64,000 nucleotides of DNA from Asterella californica (taxonomy: Eukaryota > Streptophyta > Marchantiopsida > Marchantiales > Aytoniaceae): NCBI GenBank assembly GCA_036924285.1, contig JAYKYS010000009.1, positions 8,432,001 through 8,496,000 of the forward strand, given 5' to 3'. The notes below the pieces were generated by a model. It searched no databases. It was not told the origin of the DNA and saw nothing but the letters and a program-made list of their open reading frames with translations. Below are positions 30,867 through 42,261 of this stretch, one piece after another (the first letter of the stretch is position 1; the number at the start of each line of letters is the position of its first letter). A program made the translations under genes and the position numbers.

Positions 30867-32070
30867 TGTAGTGTCTCAGGACTTCTCTTTTAACCCAAGC
30901 ATAAAGATTTCATTCCCCAAAGAGATTTACACTAGTATCAACGTCCTAAGTTCTAAGATATGTTCAAACACACAAACACGCGAGATTTGTCTAGAAATCC
31001 ATCTTCTCACAAAACCAAACGGCTTCCAGATCCTTCAGAATGTGCCTTGGGTTTAGGACTCAGGACTTCTCAGGACTTCTCCTTTAACCCAAACAAACAA
31101 CAACTACTTAAAATATCACACAAATACCCACTGAGAAGCTCAAGAAGACGCTTCATGCTTCCAGATCACGACTTCTAGATCACGACTTTCAGTCTTCTCA
31201 TAACGGTCTTCTCGAAGCAATTCTCGGCTTCTGGAGGTTCAACTCAGCTTCTGACACCTCCAGAAGATTGTCCTTGCTTTGTAGATGTCCACTTACCAAT
31301 GTCTGTCACACATTGCTCTTTCAATTTCCAATGGGGTTAGATAAATCATAAGGTGTATGCCCCTTGTAGTCTTCTCAGCAGCAGGGGGGCAGCATGGCTT
31401 CCTGCAGCATTACAACGACATTCACCTTCACGGAAGCTCAATAGAAGTCTCGGAAGCTCACTGGAAGAAGATGGGAAGATGAGAAGATAAGGAAAGATGG
31501 AGAAGAAGAAAAAATCCAAACAAGAAGAAACAAGATGAAAGTGAGAAATTAAGATTCCGACAGGCTTCTAGTCCAGATCGTGACTAACAAGCCATCCCTG
31601 CTTGTAGTAATTTGGGGAAGAAGACCACAAATCAGCTTACAGTTACACAGTCTTCCAATCGAGGATGTCGTCTTCTATTTTGGAAAGAAGGCTTTTTTCT
31701 TCTTCTGTCGTTGCTCCGACTACTCTGACGTCAAGGACCAATCTCCCATCGGTCAATCCGTACGTGGATCCAAAGTGCTCCACTGAACGAGACAAGCTTC
31801 GACTCTGCACAACTTCTAACAATCACCGTCACTCAAGAAGAAGGCTTCTCATGCACAATTGGGTGTGAATTCAAGGAAACCCACTGTCCAGAAGACATAG
31901 ACAAATCTTCTGCAATCAAATCTAAAAATCAATCCCTCGAAAAGAAAATACATTGGCTTTGGGAAGCTCACTCTTTTCACTTCCTGTTCCTATCTCTCGA
32001 CACACCAGCTTAGAAGCAGGACTACACGATGATGTCGTTCCTTATTCTAGGCTGTCCATTATGGCTGTCT
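30867..32070 (+). repeat. GL-family LTR, 5' part
   Basis: Starts TGTAGTGTCTCAGG and runs colinear with 14,612-15,760: GTTCAAACACACAAACAC, the GCTTC-rich block, GGTGTATGCCCC, TTCACCTTCACGGAAGCTCA and AGATTCCGACAGGCTTCT. Several indels separate them, including an extra GACTTCTCAGGACTTCTC. It ends near 32,070 where TE7 coding sequence takes over; no right end is present. Confidence 0.7.
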
Positions 32071-32092
32071 ACATCTTTCGTCGGATTCACTG

Positions 32093-33500
32093 TTGGCAAA
32101 TATTGCTGTTCAAGAAGTAATATCATACCCGCTCATTCTTGGCAACCTTTTCATCATAGCAACTCGGATGAAGACAAAGATACTAGACGACGGATATGCT
32201 TATGCTAGGATCCGAAGTCAAGATGAGAAGAGGATGGTACAATTCTTGACTGTACCGTCCAATCACGAGCGCAATCAAGATCGTCTAAGAGAGAAATCAC
32301 TTCCAAAAGTGAGTGAAGAGTTCAAGAATTTTTGTTGAGTACCACTACAAAGCGAGATTGTGGTGATGCGCAAGAGAAAAAACTCTCGCTTGAAAGAGAA
32401 AATGCCTTTTGTATAAGGTTTGTTGGGTTTTCAGAGTGTGGGATTGCTATTTAGAAGAAGGTTGAAGAAGTGAGAAGAAAAGAAGAAAAGTATTTGTGTG
32501 AGGTTGAGTTGATGTTGAAAGAGCTGGGTGAGCTAGAAGAGGATGAATGGATTTCTGGTGTTTATGAAGAGGATGGGTTGGAGGATCTTTTGCGAGAGAT
32601 CACATCTATTGGATGGGAGGATATGGATAAAGTTGTGAAGATTCATTCAAGGGAGGTCTATTCAGTGATCGAATCCGTGTACCTGAGGTTCGAGTTGAGA
32701 CGAAGTACAAGACAATGGATAAGAAGGTAAAGTCAGTTGCTGGTCCTTTGCCGGATGACACTAACCAACAAATAGATCGAGCTTCAAGGGAGAAGAGTTT
32801 GAGAGATTCTGCAGTGATAGGACATAAGTTCATGGATGAGACCCTTGAAGAGCTGAAGATTGGATCTGATGGATCTTCTATCAGAAGAGGAGATGTCAAG
32901 GAGATGCTTTCACGGCATGGGAAAGCATTTGCCTTTGAGTCACATGAGATTGGGTGTGTAGACCCATACATTGTTACCCCGATGGTTATCTTCACAATAC
33001 CACATGTGTCGTGAAACTTGAGACCAATTCCAGTACCGCGGGCTCATTTGCCTAAACTGGTGGAGTTGCTGAAGGAGAACATGCGGATGAAGATCTTGGA
33101 GCCGTCGTTTGCACCTTATTTTGAGCAAATGGTTTACAGTGCTAAAGAAGAATAGGTCGCTGCGATTCATCCAAGACATGCAACCGATGAAAGCAATAAC
33201 AATCAGAAATGCTGAGGTGGGACCGATTGTGGATGAGTTTGCTGAAGCGTTTGCAAGAAGAGCAATTTACTCAATGAGAGATCTTTACTCAGGATATGAT
33301 CAGTTTCAACCAGCAGAGGAGAGCAAAAGCTTCACGACAATGAAGACACCTTTGGGGTTGGTTAGAATGTGTAGCTTACCATAGGGAGCTACCAACTTGG
33401 TAGCACACATGATGAACGAGATGAATAGAGTTCTAAGGGACTTCATCCCTGAAAAGACGATGTCGTTCTTGGATAACATCCCCATCAAAGGATGTGTGGA
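32093..33500 (+). pseudogene. TE7 Ty3-type protease end, linker and reverse transcriptase, degenerate
   Basis: 32,093-32,338: NIAVQEVISYPLILGNLFII looks like a retropepsin C-terminal region. 32,470-33,010: acidic linker and an RT N-terminal region (SRHGKAFAFESHEIGCVD). 33,019-33,500 in several frames: PIPVPRAHLPKLVELLKENM, FAEAFARRAIYSMRDLYSGY and DQFQPAEESKSFTTMKTPLG, then TSFLDN-type catalytic site (33,466-33,477) reading FLDNIPIKG, with Asn in place of the second catalytic Asp. Many stops and frame changes. This RT type, with LYSGYDQF and a P-IKG tail after the catalytic site, differs from TE1/TE4 and from the chromoviruses here. Confidence 0.7.
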
Positions 33501-33796
33501 GGATGAGAAGGATGAAGCATTAGATCAGAGGAGGTGTCGCCGTACGTCTTGATCACATCGTAGATTGTGAGAAGATCTTATCTCTACTTGAGGAAGTTCA
33601 TCTCATGCTGTGCGAAGTCTACATTTGGGTTAGAGAAGTTTTGATCGTTGATCATTTGGGTGGATCGTTTGATCGAAAGCCAGACTCGAACAAAGTGGAT
33701 GCGATTGAGAGGATGAAGGAGATTTGCAACTTGTTGACAGAAGTAAGAAGATTTTTGGGTGTTTGTTTATTCTATCACATTTGAATTCCTCATTAT

Positions 33797-34324
33797 GTGA
33801 CGGATCTATTATATGGGTTGTTACGCAAGGGTCATAAGTTCATATGGGAGAAAGAGCATAATGATGCGGTACGGAAGCTGAAGTCCTTACTATCATCTCC
33901 TCCAGTTTTGAAAAAGATTGGTTACAAAGGTGTCAGGCCGATGGTTCTTACCGTAGATACGAGTCCGGTTGCAATCGGATGGGCAGTAGGACAGGATGAT
34001 GAGGATGGAGACAGATTTGCGGTTAGATTCGGAGGGAAGGTGTTAAGTGCTCGTCAACATGCATACCCGCAAGTGAAGAAAGAACTATGGGGTATTGTTT
34101 CAGCCATGAAAATCGAGAAAGAGTATTTGATTGGAGCAGCAGTGGTGGTTGAAACTGATTGTTTGTCGATGTTAGGGATGATCATGAATTGTACTACTCC
34201 TAATATTGCGATGTTACGATGGATCACATTCGCGCAACTACTGCCTTGTTGTGCCAGCGGAAGCTCTTGCTCAGTAGGTCACGAAAGTCACACCGCTAAC
34301 CTGCAAACTATAATCACATGTTAG
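33797..34324 (+). pseudogene. TE7 RNase H region
   Basis: An open stretch of 175 codons: DLLYGLLRKGHKFIWEKEHN, VRPMVLTVDTSPVAIGWAVG, ARQHAYPQVKKELWGIVSAM, EYLIGAAVVVETDCLSMLGM. The Asp of VDTS, the Glu of KKELW and the Asp of ETD are the RNase H acidic residues. Homology fades after NIAMLRWITF (about 34,225); the remaining codons are unrelated. No integrase follows. Confidence 0.75.
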
Positions 34325-34542
34325 CGTTCATGCATGACTTACCTTAACTCAGTTTGGTCCGGACCGGAACTAGACCATTTCTGAACATCATAGGCGGTTG
34401 GACCGCTAGGTGTGCTGAGGCATCGTTTAGGACCATGGACTTTATGGGAAGTCCGCCCCAAGTCATCTTCTGTCTTGCTCATATTTTGAGATCGACCTAG
34501 ACGGATCTAGGTCAGGACTTAAGGATTGTTGAGCTTGATGAT

Positions 34543-35146
34543 GGATCTAGGCTCCCGAATGGTGGTCTAACTCGCCGTCTCGTTCCTTAGTCTTACCTCA
34601 GTCCTTACATCGTTTCTAAGTCTAGACGTCCAAGTCTAGACCGGAACGTGTCTTGGAGCCGGCCCAGCCATCACCTCATGTCCCTAGAGTCCGTCCACCA
34701 AACCCTCGAGTCGGGTGACTCGTCTTGGCCCAACCAGGCATCGAGCCCCCTCATATATACTTCTCGAGATCCGCGGCCCCGCCCTCCTCTTTAGTACTTG
34801 AAAATTATATCATAACCCGATCACGGGATCGGTCATAATTCTCAGCTCGGAGATCAGTCCGAGGAGTTCTATATATCACTAGAAAGCTCTCTCCAAGTCC
34901 TTTCCATCGATACATTAGTCGCCTTGAGATCTTACGTGGAGCTCAGTCCACGATCTAAAATTTCGCTGGAGCTCCAACACTTAGCCGTTTTTCGAGAACT
35001 TGTGATCCAGACCCAAACTCGAACCCTCTGGTTTGGACTAGCATCCGAACCATGGTCCGTCTGCGTCTCGGACCCACGTCTCGGATCCACTTCTCGGACC
35101 TATGTTTTGATCCGTTTCTAGACTTGTCCCCTTAGGTCAGCGTTCG
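34543..35146. repeat. Left arm of a large imperfect inverted repeat
   Basis: About 600 bp matching the reverse complement of 35,341-35,973 by eye over most of its length, for example GGAACGTGTCTTGGAGCCGG, CCCAGCCATCACCTCATG, GATCTTACGTGGAGCTC and CTTAGGTCAGCGTTCG. No gene supported. It lies just inside a directly repeated block of about 88 bp (34,387-34,475). Confidence 0.8.
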
Positions 35147-35340
35147 TCTGGGTCGTCTTGAGGTAGGTCCTTATGTCCTAACCCAATGTTTCAACCTTGG
35201 TTCAGAGAACCACTTAGGGTTCATCTGATCCCGACTTTCCGGCCAAGCTGTTAAGTCCTACTCGCAGCGTTCACAACCTAGCGCAAGTCCACTAGAGTGT
35301 TGTTGTTCGCGTCTGCGTCCGACCTTGAGATTGAGAGTCA

Positions 35341-35973
35341 CGAACGCTGACCTAAGGGAGCAAGTTTAGAAACGGATCGAAACATAAGTCTGACACAAAA
35401 GTCTGAGACGTGAGTCTGAGATGCGGGACCGAGACCTGGGTCCAATACGCATATGGGCCGTGGTTCAGACGCTGGTCCGAACCAGAGGGTTCTAGTTTAG
35501 GTCTAGACCACATGTTCTCGAAAAATGACTAAGTGTTAGAGCTCCAGCGACGTTTTAGATCGTAGACGGAGCTCCACGTAAGATCTCGAGGTGAGTAATG
35601 TATCAATGGAAAGGTCTCGACGAGAGCTTTCCAGTGATATGTAGAATTCCTCGAACTGACCTCTGAGCTGAGAATTATGGCCGATCCCGTGATCGAGTTG
35701 TGGTATAATTTTCAAGTACCAAAGAGGAGGACGGGACCGTGGATCCCCAGAAGTATATATGAAGGGGGCTCGATGTCGAGGTGGGCCAGGACGAGTCACC
35801 CGACCTCAGGATTGGCGTACGGACTCTGGGGGCATGAGGTGATGGCTGGGCCGGCTCCAAGACACGTTCCGATCCAGACTTGGACTTCTGGACTAAGGAA
35901 CGATGTAAGGGCTGGGATAAGACTAGAGAACGAAACGGTGAGTTAGATCACCGTTCGAGAGCCTAGACCCAGA
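35341..35973. repeat. Right arm of the large inverted repeat
   Basis: Reverse complement of the left arm, with a spacer of about 195 bp (35,147-35,340). The block after it (35,978-36,066) repeats 34,387-34,475 in direct orientation (TTGACTTTATGAGAAGTC against TGGACTTTATGGGAAGTC), so the order is direct repeat, arm, spacer, arm, direct repeat. The next 300 bp to 36,386 hold only short CAAGTCATCTTG repeats and no gene. Confidence 0.8.
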
Positions 35974-36386
35974 CGGACATCACGGACGGTTGGGCCACTA
36001 GGTGTGTTGGAGGCACCGTTCAGGACCCTTGACTTTATGAGAAGTCTGCCTCAAGTCATCTTGTGCCGTACTACCCAAGTCATCTTGGGCAGTACTACGA
36101 AGTCATTCTTCACCTACTTTGTCAATACTTCAGTCGTCTGTAACGTCGCCATTCAGACTCCGTTTGTCTTGCACAACATATCGTTAGAAGCTCTTTGTTC
36201 GAATAATCCAACCATGAGGAAATTCTATCCCAACTGACTTCATAACTTCAATTGATTCTTCAAGAACAACACTAAACTTCTAATTAACACTATTCTACTC
36301 TTATTTTTTGTCTTCTACTACATATTCTTCTCATTTATTTTACAACTAATCAATTAATTAACAAAAATGCAAAGTCAAAGCTTCAC

Positions 36387-36527
36387 ATGATAGTTGACTC
36401 AGCTGTTGAAAAGACCGCTTGTCAAACTAGATACGGATTGTTTGAGTTCATAGTGGTGTCATTCGATTTCTGCAACGCACCTTCGACATTCACTACATTG
36501 ATGAACACAATTTGTCATGAGGAGATG
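36387..36527 (+). pseudogene. TE8 reverse transcriptase, left fragment
   Basis: Reads VEKTACQTRYGLFEFIVVSF and DFCNAPSTFTTLMNTICHEE, the RT block just before the catalytic site. It breaks after Met (36,525-36,527), and the continuation is found at 38,096. Upstream pol and gag are not visible in this orientation. Confidence 0.75.
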
Positions 36528-38095
36528 AAATCGCTCACATCTACCAACAATTCCTTGCAGTGCCTTTGTAGATTTTTGTTCAACTCCTCCATTTGCAGGT
36601 TGCTGTTGAATCAGAGCAGCCAATGCTTGAAAAATTGGAGCTCAGTAGTGCTTGTGCACTTGCAGTTGGAACTACAGTAGATCTCTTTTGAACGTCAACA
36701 CCATCTTGGCCAGGAGTCCCTTGAGCATGAATACTTTGAGTAGCAGCCACACCCTGGACGACCATCATGATCCAACTTCCTCACTCAATCTAACAAATTC
36801 TCCAAATCAATCACCCCAATCGCTCTCAGTGGAAGCTCCAAATGTTATGATGAGAGTCTTTCTTGGGAGGACCGACCTCTTGACAATGATTGATTGTGAG
36901 ATCGATCAAAAGAAAAAAGTACTGTCAACGATCAGAACCCAAATATGATCTCTTGCACCCACCAAGATCAATCAAACATTCCAATTTGTACAAATAAGCT
37001 TCTCAAAGCTCAAGAAACTTTATTCTTCTTTCAGTTTCACTGTCAACGTCTTCAGTAAGCAAAATCTTCTCCTCTCTCTTCCGCGTACGCGCCTCTTCTT
37101 CTCATAGTTCAATTCTCTATAATGTCTCTCAAACTATCATCGCACATCGATTTTCTTAAAACTCAAGCCCCCTGCTAAGCAACCCATTAGCTAAGCAAGG
37201 GTCTTTATGTCCTTATCCGCACACTCACTTGTCAAGCAGCCCCCTTGCTAAGCAGCCCCTTGTTAAATAAAAATTTCTCAACCCTCGATGTCATCTTGAT
37301 GCAACTCAAATTATGAGTCAAGTCATGATTTCAGAGCCTAGGACACAACTACATGACCATTCCACTCACAAGACTTACAACCCTCCCATAGCTATATCAA
37401 GTATCTCCCAACTCATAATCTCGGTTGCATGCGGAGGCTTAGGTCAGAGAGCCCACATTTAAGGAGAATATCAGTCCCGTTGTCCCTAGCTGTGCAAGAC
37501 ATAGTCACACACCCGACATAGACTCTCATCCAGGAGACTAACATGTGAGATAGGAAACATGAGCCAGGAGGATTTGATCGAAGGACCTCTTCTTCTTAGG
37601 TGGGGCCCCTTTCATTGAGGTGGGTCCTATTTCCGTTTAATACAGTAAAGAAACTTGTACACATACTTATAGAACTCGTTTTATCTCCTTTTCTAGCTTT
37701 TCAGATGCTACTTTTATTGTTTCTAGTGATGAAAGAACCAAAACTATACTACTCAAGAACACTTACATAAAAATGTCATCATATAATGAATTTGAGTCAC
37801 CAGCGAAAAATGACAAAGTTTCCTCTTTTGTCACTTTCTAATCTAGAAACGATGCAAACGTCTACGTATATCTTTATTTCGCATAAATGAAAACACGTGT
37901 CTTCTCTAATCAAGAAGAGCTTCCACCTGGCACCTTCGTGGCTTCTTAGTCGTTCTTTGGAATATAAGCTAGGGGGCAGCTTGTCTAGCTTAGCACCTGC
38001 CCAGCTTAACAAGCTCCTGGGCAGCTTCTTTTACAACTACGTACCCAGTGGAAGAAAACTTCTTTTTGCTACCAACTTTCACTATACAGACCCTC
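36528..38095 (-). mobile_element. Insertion splitting TE8 RT, with inverted gag fragment
   Basis: On the minus strand 36,528-36,640 reads ALIQQQPANGGVEQKSTKAL and QGIVGRCERF, a chromovirus-type gag N-terminus, so the insert carries the 5' part of another element in opposite orientation. Its leader and perhaps LTR follow (a TGTTATGATGAGAG at 36,845 is one candidate LTR end). No complete ends or convincing target duplication were found; only ATG is shared at both junctions. Repeated GCTAAGCA/AGCAGCCCC words occur at 37,170-37,265 and, inverted, near 37,970-38,030. Confidence 0.5.
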
Positions 38096-40360
38096 ATGCA
38101 ACAAGACAAAGAGTTCGTCATTGTTTACATCAATGACATCTTGATCTACTTCAAAACCTTGGAGTCGCAGACGGAGCAACTAAGGGTGGTGCTGACGAAG
38201 CTGGGAGAGCATAAGTTGTTTGCCAACATTGACATGAATAAGTTTTATTTGGAACGCATAACTTCTTGGGACATGTCATAAGTGCAGAAAGAGTCAACCC
38301 GGATATGCAGAAGGTGGAAGCGATTGTGACTTGAGAACCTCCGACTACAGCGAAGAGGATGCGGCGGTTCTTAAGACTAACACAATTCTACCGTAAGTAT
38401 GTGAAGAGTTTTCAAAGATCATGAAGCTACTAACGGATTGGACAGGAAAGACTCACATGTAAGTTGGACCAAGAAGGTAGATGATGCATTTCTAACGATC
38501 AAATATATTTTGTCAAAGGCACTAGTTTTGAAGCTGTTGGAGTTTGACAAACCATTCGAGGTGCACACGACTATGCGATTGGTGGAGTGTTGGTGCAGGA
38601 TGGAAACTTGTAACATACGAAAGCAAAAAGTTAGATGGGATAGAGAGTTGATGATCGACTCATGAAAATGAATTGTTTGCGGTGGTTCATTGCTTGATGA
38701 AATGGCAGTATTACTTGGAACTTCATAAAACCCAAGTATACATCGATAATATTTTGCTCAAGTATTTTGAAACACAAGATCCGGTGACGCCAAAGCAACT
38801 ACGGTAGTATGATACCTTGGCGCTCATGAATGTGGAATTAATCCAGAAAGCTAGAAAGGACAATGTGGTTCTGAACGCCTTGAGCCGTAAGGAGGATTAT
38901 CTTCCATCGCCGACACAAATTTTGTGAGCTAAGTATCCTAAGGAGTCAGACTTAGAGAGGTAAATATGTGAAGGTTTCATGGGCGATGATCAAGCGGAGG
39001 AGTACTTGGAGTAGCTCAAGCAAGGAGTGAAGTTACAGAACATGTAGCTGAGACATGGATTACACATTTTCAAACCAAGTTGGATTGATGTGGGACTAGG
39101 AAAACTTAGGACTAGGTTGCTTAAAGAGTGTCATGATTCGTCCTTATCAGGCCATAAAGAAGAAAAGTCTACTTTAGCAGTGATAGCTAAAAGATTTTAT
39201 TGGTCCCACATGAAAGAAGATGTTGCCCACTTTGTGAAAACAGACGTAATCTGTCAAGTGAACCGAGTTTCTTATGTGAGAATAAGGGTCGCTTCATCCT
39301 TTGCTGATTCCAGCCAGACCTTGTGAAAGCATCAGCATGGAGTTCATAACGTCCCTATCTGACTCACACGGATACAACAATCTTGCGATAGTTGATCGGT
39401 TTAGCAAACTAACGAAGTTTACTCCGACCTTGGATACTGCAACCGCGTTCATGACTTCTCGACTATTCTTAGATACTTGGCGGTGTTCACATGGATTATC
39501 ATAGAGTATTATTTCAGACCGGGACTCCAAGTTCACAAGTGTCTTTTAGAAACACTTGTTCCAAAAGTTGAGGACTAAGTTAAAATTCAGTATCGCTTTT
39601 CATCTTGAAATGTATGGACAAACAGAACAACTCGGTTCTAAATCAATATTTGAGGAATTATGTGAGCGCAAACCAAAGTGACTGGATCGAGTGACTCGAT
39701 CTTGCAGAGTATTGCTACAATTCCACAAAATATTCAGCAATCGATGAATCGTCTTTCTTGCTGGTTTACGGACGGGAGCCAGAAGGACCTCTTGACTTGA
39801 CTCTTGCAGGGAGTTCTACATCAGCACGACCAAGAACATGTCAAAATTTTGTTGAAGAGTTGATGACGAAAATGCAACGACGCGAGAAACAAGTGAAAAA
39901 GAACCTCGACAAAGCGTAGCAATGTTACATGAAGCAAGTAAACATGCGGCAAGTGAAGTTTCAAGTGAGAAAAGCAGTATGAGTGAGTACAAAGAACTTC
40001 ACCCTTCTAGAGGAAATATGTTTGCAAAACCTTTTTTCATTGTCAAGAATCTGCATGAAGATGTCATACTTTATCTTCCTCTTGAGCGACAGTTGCATCT
40101 TTATTAAAAAAGTACTTCAAAGATGATTTGCGATCAAAGCGCAAACAGGTTCTCATGCCGCAACCTGATGTCGTGCAAGGCGAAGAAAAATATGAGATGG
40201 AGATCATTTTACTATCGTGATGCAAATTCAGTCATACGGAATACTTGGTCAAATGATGTGGATACCATTTGAAGGAAGCAACATGGGTGCCAGAGGAAGA
40301 CTTAGAACATGCAAGTGAAGTATTGGATATCTTCAAATGACGACAAGGACAATAAGAGCG
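38096..40360 (+). pseudogene. TE8 chromovirus pol: RT end, RNase H, integrase, chromodomain, degenerate
   Basis: RT resumes QQDKEFVIVYINDILIYFKT, with YIND for YXDD (Asn codon 38,132-38,134). RNase H traces: KPFEVHTT near 38,550 and CLMKWQYYLE near 38,690. Integrase zinc region at 39,110-39,280: CHDSSLSGHKEEKSTL and FYWSHMKEDVAHF. Core at 39,320-39,480: ESISMEFITSLSDSHGYNNL and VDRFSKLTKFTP. Chromodomain at 40,165-40,345: VVQGEEKYEMEIILLS then TGA, EYLVK then TGA, CGYHLKEATWVPEEDLEH; the second TGA stands where TE6 has Trp. Many frameshifts and stops. Same family as TE6. Confidence 0.75.
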
Positions 40361-41040
40361 TTAGTAAGATGAAGACATCTTCTTCTAACGAGGAGTGAAG
40401 GAATGACGAACTATACGAGTAGTAACTTGAGGCGATTTGGATCGATGGATTTTGTAATTTTGATTTGTATTTTGTGAAAATAAATTTATTTTTTTTGCAA
40501 ATTATCTAAGTGTATTGATAGTGCATGGCTATGACTAGTTTTGATCAGATGTCTAGGATGTTGTCAAGAGGAGGAACGAACCACACTCAAAGGAAATGAG
40601 CTGATTTAGATAAGCATATAAATCAAGACCAAATCTTGAAGTTAAGACTCAAGTTTGCCTTAGCGTTGGCAAGCAAGTGTGAATTCTTACACTTGTCTTG
40701 TTTCAAGTTAAACTTCTACATTTCTTGTCCTTGGATTGGATTCTGAGAATAGTTTAGTGACTTGGGTCAAGACTAGAGATTGTTTTAGTATGCTCACGTC
40801 ATTTTGTGGTACATAGCAAAAGTGTATATATAAAGTGAAGTTTTGATATATTTGCAATCTCTTTCTTTTGATTGTATTTCTCTTTTTTCACACAATATTT
40901 TTACAGACAGGAACCTAGATAATTTTCACGTGTAAAATAAAATTAGCAATAATACGATAAAGCTTTAAAAGAACTTTCCTCCTCTCTCCTTCTCTCCTGG
41001 TTGATTACTATTAAGAGGTGTCAATTAAGATTTTCTTCAA
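40361..41040 (+). other. TE8 3' region and probable LTR
   Basis: Colinear with TE6 up to about 40,650 (TTGTCAAGAGGAGGAACGAA may be the polypurine tract). A TATA-like GTGTATATATAAAGTG at 40,828 suits an LTR promoter, and CACAATATTTTTACA near 40,905 could be an LTR end. Ends are not defined. CACGTG occurs at 40,937. Confidence 0.4.
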
Positions 41041-41418
41041 ATATTTTGAACTTGCGAGAAAGAGTTATGAATCCGGCCAAGCGTCTCCAGATGTTTTTAC
41101 TAACTTCTTCTAACTTCTTCTAATGATTTTCGCAGTAAGTAAATCTGCTGCTCATAAATATGATCGAGATTTCGATAAACAGAAATATTTAAAATATCAT
41201 ATTATCAACTCATAATGGCGATCCTTACCAATCCACGTTTCTATACAGGACTTATGTGACTCGGACGTTTATGAATAGTTTTGCTTAACTTGGATAGCCA
41301 CTCTTCCCAATCAATTTCGGAGGACGATTTAGCGGCGCGAAACTTGCCCGTCTTTTCCATATTATAATCATTTCGTGCTATTGTATGTTACCCTCGGAGT
41401 CGGTCGGACTCCATCGGC

Positions 41419-41507
41419 TTACGTCATACTACGGCGGTGTACGATCCGTCTCATCTGATCCAACGGTCCATCTTCCTTCCGAGTAGTGACGTCTGCATGC
41501 TTACGTC
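41419..41507 (+). promoter_or_regulatory. bZIP and RY-like motif cluster upstream of the AWPM-19 gene
   Basis: TTACGTCA (41,419-41,426), TGACGTC (41,487-41,493), TGCATGC (41,494-41,500) and TTACGTC (41,501-41,507), the last three directly adjacent. ACGT cores bind plant bZIP factors and the CATGC RY element binds ABI3-type B3 factors. AWPM-19 genes are generally ABA- and desiccation-regulated. About 750 bp upstream of the start codon; motif calls only. Confidence 0.4.
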
Positions 41508-42094
41508 GAGTTCCAACGGGTTCTGTGTGAATGTCGCTTGAACATTCCCAATATACTAAGACTGCTGCTCGATACCGGCAGGTGGCAGAGAACAAACATC
41601 CACAAGCCGCACTCTTTATTTCACCTGCTTCACTGCGACCCCTCAGATACCAGCATTGGCTGATAGCTGTCTTGGCGGGGACTAGTTCTTCGGTCTAGTC
41701 TGCAGGAGCCACCATTTTGAGCCAACTACCAACCTGATAACCACATCACAACTCACGAAGTGGCGACGCTCAAATTCACTGTTATGGTGGTCAGACTCCA
41801 CACGCTCACTGTCTGAGCGGCATCTGGTGCGTGGTAAGTTCCACCTAGCGAATTATTGGATTTTTCACCATATATCAGTCGAGAAGATGGTGACAGCCAA
41901 ACTTCTGGGGCGGTGTCGTGCATTAAATGGATGCATTGAACCAAACCGTTCCAAAACCGAACGAGGAACAAATTAAGTAGTCGGAGAAGTTGGTCACAGT
42001 CGATCCTTAAGAGTGTCTAACACGACCTGTTGCAGAGGGGTGTGGGTCGTTCTCGAAGGTTGGGATCCTCTCCAACGTTTTCCCCATACACAAA

Positions 42095-42102
42095 TTATAT
42101 AT
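42095..42102 (+). promoter_or_regulatory. TATA-like element of the AWPM-19 gene
   Basis: TTATATAT about 165 bp before the ATG, in an otherwise GC-balanced upstream region. The distance leaves room for a 5' UTR of about 130 bases. Confidence 0.4.
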
Positions 42103-42261
42103 CGCTGGTCGAGGCCTCCGTTTGCTGATGCACTTTGGTTATACACGCTCTGTGGTCGCGTGGGTGCGATAACGGTAGATTAGAACAGTTAACAGTCTGA
42201 TATGTGAATCTCGTCTATCCATCGACTAACGGACGGGGAGATCTAGAAGAGCTCTGTAGCT

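Noticed and set aside
37160..37270. Repeated GCTAAGCA/AGCAGCCCC words as a possible CRISPR-like or satellite array
   Set aside because: Irregular spacing and only a few short copies; ordinary low-complexity LTR sequence is enough.
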